The notes under the pieces: model-generated | Seen by the model: only the letters and a program-made list of their open reading frames with translations | Database searches by the model: none | What the model was told of the DNA's origin: nothing | Program-made: the position numbers and the translations under genes | Origin: CAXBNB01 sp049115735 | GTDB taxonomy: Bacteria; Bacteroidota; Bacteroidia; Cytophagales; Cyclobacteriaceae | DNA length: 64,000 nt | Direction: 5' to 3' | Assembly: GCA_049115735.1 (NCBI GenBank) | Contig: JAGDZP010000026.1 | Location: 124,001 to 188,000 of the forward strand | In this document: positions 9,596 to 16,595 of the stretch, in pieces | How positions within the stretch are numbered: position 1 is the stretch's first letter | Layout: every line of letters begins with the position of its first letter

Positions 9596-9629
9596 TGAAA
9601 TGCATTCAGGTCACTATGAAAATATTTCA
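9596..9629. promoter_or_regulatory. Two MetR-type operators (TGAA-N5-TTCA)
   Basis: Two perfect copies of TGAANNNNNTTCA, the consensus established for enterobacterial MetR, occur at 9596-9608 (TGAAATGCATTCA) and 9617-9629 (TGAAAATATTTCA), 21 bases apart, two helical turns. They lie 24-57 bases before the -7 box of the MetR-like gene that follows. Autoregulation by that protein is the inference. Confidence 0.65.
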
Positions 9630-9652
9630 AAATCATTTTATTCTATACACCC

Positions 9653-9660
9653 TAATTTTG
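9653..9660 (+). promoter_or_regulatory. Promoter -7 box of the LysR-type gene (leaderless)
   Basis: TAATTTTG matches the Bacteroidota TAnnTTTG box. It ends 4 bases before the ATG at 9665, so the transcript should start at or just before the start codon. No -33 TTTG is found at the usual distance, which fits an activator-dependent promoter. Confidence 0.6.
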
Positions 9661-9664
9661 TCTC

Positions 9665-10578
9665 ATGGAAATAAAATACCTGAAACTAATCAAGACTATC
9701 GCTGAGGAAGGAAACATTTCAAACTCAGCAGAAAAGTTATTCCTGACTCAATCCGCTCTTAGCCATCAATTAAGAGACCTGGAAGACCGTCTGGGCGTGC
9801 GGATTTTTCTACGAGCGCGAAATGGATGGCAGCTGACTGACGAAGGTCAGGAGCTATATAAGGTTGCAGTGAATGTATTGAATGAAATAGATCAGGGCTT
9901 ATCAAAGGTCAAAGGAATTAAGGATGGCTCAAGAGGAAGAATTAAAATCAAAACCGAATGCTATTCCTTTTACAGAGGTATACCAGCCTTCATGCAAAAA
10001 ATGGCCATTCTATATCCGGAGTTGGATATTGACCTAATGGTGGAGGGCTTTGGGGACCCATTTAGCAAGCTCCTGTCCAATGAGTTGGATATAGCCATTG
10101 TCACTTGCAAACCTGATGATGAACGTCTTGTGGTAAAAGAACTTTTTGAAGACGAAATATTTGCCGTGATGAACAATGAGCACTACTTCGCTAAAAAACC
10201 ACACCTTGAGGCTAAAGATTTTGAGAATATAGATTTAATCATTCACTCCTACCCTATGGAAAGCGTGACGGTGAACCTACATTTTTTGGCACCAAACAAT
10301 GTAATACCAACAAAAGTAATGGCCATTCCATTAACCGAAGTGGCCCTTGAGTTGGTAGAGGCTAATATGGGCGTAATGTGTATTCCCAGATGGAGCTTAG
10401 ATCCTTTCAGTTGCCATGCTCTTTAGTTTTTAAGAAAATCAGCCAGAGTGGACTAATCAGAAAGCACTACCTGGTGATGAGGTCGGAAGATCAAAACAAA
10501 AACTATTTCCAGGATTTCATTTTAAACCTGGAGGAAGAATTTTCCGATTTTAGGACAGATTTTATGAAAGTAATTTAA
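9665..10578 (+). pseudogene. MetR-like LysR-family transcriptional regulator, frameshifted
   Basis: LysR-type regulator with the helix-turn-helix at residues 3-60 (AEKLFLTQSALSHQLRDLE) and an effector domain resembling E. coli MetR (IKTECYSFYRGIPAFMQKM; ELDIAIVT; FLAPNNVIP; MGVMCIPRW). The first frame ends at 10426 after 253 residues with the unrelated tail DPFSCHAL. The expected continuation, LRSFQLPCSLVFKKISQSG and on to DFRTDFMKVI, is present in the frame one base back, up to 10578. One base appears to be missing at about 10393-10406; restored, the protein would be about 304 residues, the normal LysR length. The cause may be a true mutation or a sequencing error. No slippery heptamer for programmed frameshifting is visible in the overlap. 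Expression is probably autoregulated through the operators upstream. Confidence 0.85.
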
Positions 10579-10593
10579 CAATCCAGTTTGGTC

Positions 10594-11508
10594 TTACATC
10601 AGCTGCAGGCCAATGCCAAATAGTAAAACAAATACCAAAGTAGAAATGGCCAGTTGTTTCAAGTATGGGTCAAGTTGCTTAGGGTCTTTCTTTACTTGTG
10701 CTGCTCGGCCATTTAGGTAAAAAAGAGGTAGAGTGACTACAAACATCCACTGGTAAATATTTTGTTGATTGAGCAATACATAGATCACCGAAAGCAAGAA
10801 TCCAATGCTCAATATGGCCCAGTGATAAATGACAGCATTCTGCCTTCCTATTCTAACCGGGATCGAAATCTTACCCGCCTTTTCGTCGGATTCTATATCC
10901 CTGATGTTATTGACATTTAAAACACCCGTGGCAAAGAGACCACAACTAGCAGCCGGCAACATAATTACCCAATTGATGTCTTTAGCAAACAAAAAGTATG
11001 TGCCACCAACCCCGATAAACCCAAAGAAGATTAGCACAGCCAGGTCTCCCAGGCCTTTGTACCCATATGGCTTTTTTCCGGCGGTATAGTTGATGGCCGC
11101 AAAAATAGACGCTAGGCCAAGGGTGAGAAAAATGATCAAATAAACAAATTGATCACGAAATGTGAAATAGAGTAAAGTTAAACCACAAGCAAGAGCAAGA
11201 ACCGAAAACAATATTACGGCCTTCTTCATAGCCGATTTGGAGATGGCTCCAGTTTGTACGGCACGGGTTGGTCCTTGTCGTTCTGCACTATCAGCACCAT
11301 GCACACTGTCGCCATAGTCGTTAGCTAGATTGGAGAGTATTTGTAACAGCACTGTAGTAAATACAGCCAGCAGAAAAATATGCCACTGAAAAAAACCCTG
11401 ACTTGAGGCTAGGAAAGTTCCCATCAAAATACAGGAAAGTGAAAGTGGCAAAGTCCTCAAACGAAAGGCTTCCAGCCAGGCTCCAATATTCGATCCTTTT
11501 TCACTCAT
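10594..11508 (-). CDS. menA: 1,4-dihydroxy-2-naphthoate polyprenyltransferase
   Basis: Inner membrane prenyltransferase of the UbiA superfamily that attaches the polyprenyl tail to 1,4-dihydroxy-2-naphthoate, giving demethylmenaquinone. The first Asp-rich motif NDYGDSVHGAD lies at residues 63-73 and the second, NNIRDIESDEKAGK, near 198-212; about eight hydrophobic membrane segments are present over 304 residues, as usual for MenA. The early WLEAFRLRTLPLS is also typical. It starts one base after the argS stop codon on the same strand, so the two genes form an operon. Menaquinone is the respiratory quinone of Bacteroidota. Confidence 0.93.
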   Translation of the reverse strand: MSEKGSNIGAWLEAFRLRTLPLSLSCILMGTFLASSQGFFQWHIFLLAVFTTVLLQILSNLANDYGDSVHGADSAERQGPTRAVQTGAISKSAMKKAVILFSVLALACGLTLLYFTFRDQFVYLIIFLTLGLASIFAAINYTAGKKPYGYKGLGDLAVLIFFGFIGVGGTYFLFAKDINWVIMLPAASCGLFATGVLNVNNIRDIESDEKAGKISIPVRIGRQNAVIYHWAILSIGFLLSVIYVLLNQQNIYQWMFVVTLPLFYLNGRAAQVKKDPKQLDPYLKQLAISTLVFVLLFGIGLQLM

Positions 11509-11509
11509 G

Positions 11510-13297
11510 CTACATTTTTTCAGGAGCCTGAATCCCTAATAACGCCATGCCTGATTTTATGATTCTCGCCACCTGCTGAGAGAGTTTTACCCTAAGTATA
11601 ACCTTGTCTTGGTCGTCTTCATTAAAGATCGATAGCTCAGCGTAAAAACGATTGTATTCCTTGGCCAAATCAAAAACATATTGCGCTACAACGGAAGGTG
11701 AGTATTCTTCTGCGGCCGTTTTTATTCTCTCTGGAAATTCAGAAATTAGGTAAATCAAATCTGCTTCGACATTTTCCAGAGAAATATTGGCCACCTTATT
11801 TTCATACGAAACCCCCAGATCTTGTGCCCTTCGCAGAATGGCAGAAATTCGGGCATGAGTGTATTGCACAAATGGACCTGTATTGCCCTGGAATTCTATG
11901 GATTCCTTTGGATTAAACAACATGCGCTTCTTAGGGTCAACTTTTAAAAGGAAGTACTTCAACGCACCCAAACCCAGCACGTCATACAGCTCTTTAGCCT
12001 GTTCTTCACTAAATCCATCAATCTTGCCCAATTCTTTCGTATGCTCTTCAGCGGTCTGGATCATTTCATCCATCAGGTCATCCGCATCTACTACTGTTCC
12101 CTCACGGGATTTCATTTTTCCTGAAGGCAAGTCTACCATGCCGTAAGAAAGATGATAGCAGCCATCAGCCCAATCAAATCCGAGCTTTTTCAAAATCAGA
12201 AACAAAACCTTGAAATGATAATCCTGCTCGTTACCGACAGTGTACACCAGCTGTTCCTGTTTGGGAAACTCTTTAAACCGCTCAATCGCTGTTCCGATAT
12301 CCTGAGTCATATAAACAGCCGTGCTATCTGATCGCAACAGCAGTTTATGATCCAAACCCTCATCGGTCAGGTCTATCCAAACCGACCCATCATCTTTTTT
12401 GTAAAAAACACCTTTCTCCAGTCCATCCTGCACGACTTGCTTCCCAAGCAGGTAGGTATTCGATTCATAGTACAACTTGTCAAAATCAACACCCATTTGT
12501 GCGTAGGTCTGGTCAAAGCCATCATAAACCCATCCATTCATGGTTTGCCAAAGGCTGTAAACCTCAGGTTCTTTGGCTTCCCACTTTCTCAGCATTTCCT
12601 GGGCTTCCAGAAGAATAGGTGCATTCTTTTCTGCTACTTCCTTAGTATGACCCTGCTCAATGAGTCCAGCTATTTCTTTTTTGTATTCCTTATCAAATTT
12701 CACATAGTATTTGCCGGCCAGCTTGTCTCCCTTCATTCCGGAAGATTCAGGAGTCTCGCCTTCTCCAAACTTCTGCCAGGCCAGCATAGATTTACATATA
12801 TGAATGCCCCTGTCGTTGATTATCTGCACTTTGGTTACATCATAACCCAATGCCTTGTAGATATTGGATATGGAATATCCCAGAAAAACATTTCTTAGAT
12901 GGCCCAGGTGCAATGGCTTGTTGGTATTGGGTGAAGAATACTCCACCATGATGCTTTTGCCATTCGAAGGAGCCGAACCAAACTTGCTATCCTCTGAGGT
13001 ATCATTCAAAAGTGTCAACCATGTGACGTCTGCAACGGTCAAATTCAAGAAGCCTTTCACAACATTGAAGCCAGCAACTTCCTGGCAATTGGTTTTTAGA
13101 AATTCTCCAATCTTGTCACCTGTTTGTTCTGGGCCCAACTTAGATACCCTTAGGTAAGGAAAAGTCACAAACGTGTATGTTCCTTCGAATTCTTTTCTTG
13201 TCGGTTGTAAGGCCAAACTGTCAACCTCCACTTCATGGTCGAAAAGTTCTTTGAGTGCCGATGCTAACGACTGCTGTATAGCCAAGGGGATATTCAT
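11510..13297 (-). CDS. argS: Arginyl-tRNA synthetase
   Basis: Class I aminoacyl-tRNA synthetase charging tRNA-Arg. It carries an N-terminal Add-1 domain (1-110), the HIGH motif as HLGHLRN near residue 131, the KMSKS-like loop as KMKSREGT near residue 393, and a C-terminal DALR anticodon-binding domain (about 470-595, with GPFVQYTHARISAILRRA before it). The 595-residue length fits. menA follows after one base; speA, also an arginine-using gene, is divergently transcribed across a 299-base spacer in which no promoter consensus or strong structure is seen beyond a weak CCACTT/AAGTGG repeat. Confidence 0.96.
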   Translation of the reverse strand: MNIPLAIQQSLASALKELFDHEVEVDSLALQPTRKEFEGTYTFVTFPYLRVSKLGPEQTGDKIGEFLKTNCQEVAGFNVVKGFLNLTVADVTWLTLLNDTSEDSKFGSAPSNGKSIMVEYSSPNTNKPLHLGHLRNVFLGYSISNIYKALGYDVTKVQIINDRGIHICKSMLAWQKFGEGETPESSGMKGDKLAGKYYVKFDKEYKKEIAGLIEQGHTKEVAEKNAPILLEAQEMLRKWEAKEPEVYSLWQTMNGWVYDGFDQTYAQMGVDFDKLYYESNTYLLGKQVVQDGLEKGVFYKKDDGSVWIDLTDEGLDHKLLLRSDSTAVYMTQDIGTAIERFKEFPKQEQLVYTVGNEQDYHFKVLFLILKKLGFDWADGCYHLSYGMVDLPSGKMKSREGTVVDADDLMDEMIQTAEEHTKELGKIDGFSEEQAKELYDVLGLGALKYFLLKVDPKKRMLFNPKESIEFQGNTGPFVQYTHARISAILRRAQDLGVSYENKVANISLENVEADLIYLISEFPERIKTAAEEYSPSVVAQYVFDLAKEYNRFYAELSIFNEDDQDKVILRVKLSQQVARIIKSGMALLGIQAPEKM

Positions 13298-13596
13298 ATC
13301 TTCTGCCTGTGTTATGTAAAGTCCAATTTAGAAACTGCCCTACTTTTCAGTACTAGTCTTCACCATGCGCACTGTTTTGTGTTGCTGTCTCAAAGACTCC
13401 ACTTAAAAGAGTGCAAAAGAACACATTACAAGTGGATCAACAAAAGTGAATTACAAATATTTGGTTGACAGTCTATTGCCAAGGAATTCTCCAGGCTGAA
13501 TTGTAAAAGCAATTGTGCACGATTTTGATTGTAATTTTCAATTTCGTGATGATATTTGCGAGCCAAAATTCAAAATACGGATTTACTACCTACTGC

Positions 13597-14985
13597 ATGA
13601 AAAGTTACGCTGACCTGGTTGATCAGACATTTGAATTCCCTACTGAAGAATTCAAAGTAAAAAACAACAAACTATTCTTTCATGATGTCAACCTTGACAG
13701 CCTGATCAAGAAATACGGCACTCCTCTGAAATTATCTTACCTGCCAAAAATTAGTGAGCGGATTCAATATGCCAAAAAGATTTTCAAGCAGGCAATGGTG
13801 AAGAAAAAGTACAAGGGCGATTATGTCTATTGCTATTGTACCAAGTCGTCACATTTTGAGTTTGTACTGGATGAGGCACTTAAGAATGACATCCATATTG
13901 AAACAAGCTCTGCCTTCGATATTTACATAGTAGAAAAGCTACTAGAAAAAGGAAAGCTGGATCGTGACACCTATGTCATCTGTAATGGATTCAAGAGGGA
14001 CAAATACAAAGAAAAGATTGCCGACCTGTTGAATGATGGCTTCACGAACTGCATCCCGATTCTTGACAACCTAAATGAACTGGACTACTATCTTGATAAT
14101 GCCAAAGATCCTTTTCAAATAGGTATCCGGGTAGCCTCGGATGAGGAGCCAAACTTTGCCTTCTACACATCTCGCCTGGGTGTGCGATATAGCAAGATCG
14201 TAGATTACTATAAAAACACTATCAAAGACAATCCAAAAGTAAAGCTGAGAATGCTGCACTTCTTTATCAATACTGGCATCAAGGACACAGCCTATTATTG
14301 GAGCGAACTTAGTCGGTTTATGTACACGTATTGTGAACTGAAGAAAACCTGCCCGGAACTAGACTCTGTTGACATTGGCGGTGGCTTCCCTATAAAAAGC
14401 TCTTTGCACTTTGAATATGATTTCGAATATATGGCTGAGCAAATCATTGAAAACATCAAGTGGATTTGTGAGAAAAACCATGTGGACGTACCTCATATTT
14501 TCACTGAATTTGGCAGCTATACCGTGGGTGAAAGTGGTGCAGTGATCTATTCTGTTTTAGATCAGAAGCTCCAGAATGACAAGGAGCTCTGGTATATGAT
14601 GGATGGTTCATTTATTACCAACCTGCCAGACGTTTGGGGCTTGAATCAAAAATACATCATGTTGCCAGTCAACCATTGGGACAACAACTTCCAAAAAGTA
14701 AATATTGGTGGGCTAACGTGCGACAGCATGGACTATTATGATTCGGAAGCACACATTGCAGAAGTGTTTCTACCACTATACAATGAAACCGAAACACTAT
14801 ATTTTGGTTTGTTCAATACCGGGGCTTACCAGGAATCCCTTGGAGGATATGGGGGGATCCAACACTGCCTAATCCCTGCTCCTAAACATATTGTTATTCA
14901 AAGGAATAAAGATGGCTCTTTGTCCACAGAAGTATTTTCAGAGGAGCAATCGAGCGACTCCATGTTGAATATTCTGGGTTATTAA
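13597..14985 (+). CDS. speA: Arginine decarboxylase (SpeA-like, alanine-racemase fold)
   Basis: PLP-dependent fold-type III decarboxylase that would convert arginine to agmatine in polyamine synthesis. The alanine-racemase-like barrel spans about 40-310 with the presumed PLP lysine in YCYCTKSSHFEF, the GGG phosphate loop in DSVDIGGGFPIKSS, and a C-terminal domain with GGLTCDSMDYY and FNTGAYQESLGGYGG. At 462 residues it is the short form found in Bacteroidota, shorter than the roughly 630-residue E. coli SpeA. The ATG at 13597 (MKSYADLV) is preferred; the in-frame extension to 13513 is hydrophobic and unlike the family. Substrate could also be a related basic amino acid. Confidence 0.85.
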   Translation: MKSYADLVDQTFEFPTEEFKVKNNKLFFHDVNLDSLIKKYGTPLKLSYLPKISERIQYAKKIFKQAMVKKKYKGDYVYCYCTKSSHFEFVLDEALKNDIHIETSSAFDIYIVEKLLEKGKLDRDTYVICNGFKRDKYKEKIADLLNDGFTNCIPILDNLNELDYYLDNAKDPFQIGIRVASDEEPNFAFYTSRLGVRYSKIVDYYKNTIKDNPKVKLRMLHFFINTGIKDTAYYWSELSRFMYTYCELKKTCPELDSVDIGGGFPIKSSLHFEYDFEYMAEQIIENIKWICEKNHVDVPHIFTEFGSYTVGESGAVIYSVLDQKLQNDKELWYMMDGSFITNLPDVWGLNQKYIMLPVNHWDNNFQKVNIGGLTCDSMDYYDSEAHIAEVFLPLYNETETLYFGLFNTGAYQESLGGYGGIQHCLIPAPKHIVIQRNKDGSLSTEVFSEEQSSDSMLNILGY

Positions 14986-14989
14986 AGCA

Positions 14990-15020
14990 AAACCCTCACG
15001 CTACAGACGCATGAGGGTTT
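14990..15020. terminator. Shared terminator between convergent speA and SGNH lipoprotein gene
   Basis: AAACCCTCA-type arms, AACCCTCA at 14991-14998 and TGAGGGTT at 15012-15019, form a 9-bp stem with an inner loop of 13 bases. T-rich sequence flanks it only loosely (TTTTGC on the minus side), so it may serve both directions weakly. Confidence 0.55.
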
Positions 15021-15046
15021 GAATTAGTATTTGTATAGTTGGTATC

Positions 15047-16588
15047 TTATTTCAATGTAACACCCGGCTGATTCAATACATCCACATCCTGAAGATTAGA
15101 GCCATATTTGGCATTAATAGCCGCAATAAAAGCATTCGCTACGATGGCCTGCCCTCTTGGATTAGGATGAATGCCATCCACGGAATAAATACCATTAGGT
15201 AAAAAGTCAGGATCGAGCTTAACACCTGCATCTGTTACAAATCCACCTCCTAGTGCTATACCTCCAAACAGTGAGTAGGTATCAACCAAAGCAAGATTAA
15301 ATGCAGCGGCTTGTGCTGCAATCACATCGTTAAATGCTGTAAGCCTCGATTGATGCAAAGCCAATTCATCGGCAGTCAAGCTGTATTGATCAGGTAGCGG
15401 CACTGAAATCCCATAAAGAGCAGTCGGAGGAAAACCCGCTGGTGATGTGTTTAGAACTGTTGCCGATGTTAAGAGCAACAACTCTCCTGGTTTTATCTGT
15501 CTCATTTGACCCTTACCTGCCAAAGCCGGATTAAAAACACTAATATCCAATAGATTGTCGTCTTCTATCAAAACTGCATTTACACCCGCAGCAAAGCTAA
15601 TTTTTCGTGACGCTGCATCTGCTGCAGTAATTGCGTTTAGACCTACCAGTTGATCTAACCCTGCATTGAAACCTGCAAAACCGTCAGCACCTGTTCCACT
15701 TGGACCGAGCATTAATAAATCTGCTGTTGCTTGATCTAATGGGATAGAATTATAGGGTACAGCCCTGAAAAATGGTGTAAATGTAGCATCTACCAAATTA
15801 GCTATTGCTCCATCTTTGGTACCTCCACCACTCAAGGTGGCTACCACTGCTCCAAGCGCCCCTATAAAATTAGTGACATCCGTCAAAGACGATGGATTCA
15901 ATATAGCTGCCGGATTATCTGTAACATCATCCGATGTACCTCCGCTCAACAGGTAACCAAGTAGGTCATTTTGACCCATCCAATACGTGATAAATGAACC
16001 GTTCGCGGTAGCCGCATCGGTGAGTATACTTGAGCCACTGGGTAACCCAACTGGATTCGAAGCAAAACGGGCATATAAGGGATTGGCAACATAAGCTGGT
16101 GTGACCATGTCTACTACCCTGGCTCCCGGTACTGCAAAATTATTCAGTGCACTCTTATCCCCTGTATAAGCGGAAGGTAAATCTCCGGTTAATTTTGGTT
16201 CAGGCGCACCAGCACCTACATTCAAAACCAATCTTCCAAATATTGGGCTCCCCGGTTGAGGCAAGGATATATTGAACCCATCGACTGAATTAATATCAGG
16301 CTGGTTAAAAGCACCTCCGCCAGCAGGTAGCATTTGATTGGCCAGTAAATTTGGATAGCTATTGTTTTGTCCATTGGTATACAATGCCGCATCCATGAGC
16401 CCCGCAGTTATCGAATTGCCTATAGCTACATATTTTGAAAAATCTGCACTTCCCGAACTGATCTGAACTTCTTCTCCTGTAGTTACATGTGAAAGTAGCT
16501 CTGTTCTTATTTCGTCTTCTGAATCGACACATCCGTTGACAACCAACATAGCTGAAACGAATAGCGATATATTTAATATTTTTTTCAT
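15047..16588 (-). CDS. SGNH/GDSL-type hydrolase-like lipoprotein
   Basis: Predicted lipoprotein with lipobox VVNGC (Cys20). It carries the SGNH blocks: GNSITAG with nucleophile Ser59, YWMGQNDLLG (block III, Asn) near residue 208, and VDGIHPNPRGQ (Asp and His) near 472. At 513 residues it is much longer than simple GDSL esterases, with large Gly/Ala/Asn-rich insertions between blocks. The gene follows a TonB receptor gene by 7 bases on the same strand, and such pairs in Bacteroidota suggest a surface lipase or esterase coupled to uptake. Likely substrates are acyl or acetyl esters; the specific one is unknown. Confidence 0.85.
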   Translation of the reverse strand: MKKILNISLFVSAMLVVNGCVDSEDEIRTELLSHVTTGEEVQISSGSADFSKYVAIGNSITAGLMDAALYTNGQNNSYPNLLANQMLPAGGGAFNQPDINSVDGFNISLPQPGSPIFGRLVLNVGAGAPEPKLTGDLPSAYTGDKSALNNFAVPGARVVDMVTPAYVANPLYARFASNPVGLPSGSSILTDAATANGSFITYWMGQNDLLGYLLSGGTSDDVTDNPAAILNPSSLTDVTNFIGALGAVVATLSGGGTKDGAIANLVDATFTPFFRAVPYNSIPLDQATADLLMLGPSGTGADGFAGFNAGLDQLVGLNAITAADAASRKISFAAGVNAVLIEDDNLLDISVFNPALAGKGQMRQIKPGELLLLTSATVLNTSPAGFPPTALYGISVPLPDQYSLTADELALHQSRLTAFNDVIAAQAAAFNLALVDTYSLFGGIALGGGFVTDAGVKLDPDFLPNGIYSVDGIHPNPRGQAIVANAFIAAINAKYGSNLQDVDVLNQPGVTLK

Positions 16589-16595
16589 TTTCCTC

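Larger units (their letters stand above)
9344..9664. other. Divergent regulatory spacer of 321 bases
   Basis: AT-rich region between the small secreted protein gene (minus) and the LysR-type gene (plus). The right part holds two TGAA-N5-TTCA palindromes and a promoter -7 box, listed separately. In the rest (9344-9595) I see no gene and no clear structure. Confidence 0.7.

Noticed and set aside
10390..10426. Programmed -1 frameshift in the LysR-type gene
   Set aside because: No X-XXY-YYZ slippery heptamer is present in the overlap.
10378..10578. Separate small gene of 66 codons after the LysR-type gene
   Set aside because: Its sequence is the C-terminus of the LysR protein in another frame, so it was joined as one frameshifted gene.
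12347..12898. 183-codon plus-strand frame inside argS
   Set aside because: Antisense shadow of argS; composition is not protein-like and no family match.
13513..13596. Upstream extension of speA
   Set aside because: The 28 extra residues are hydrophobic and do not match the family; the ATG at 13597 fits.
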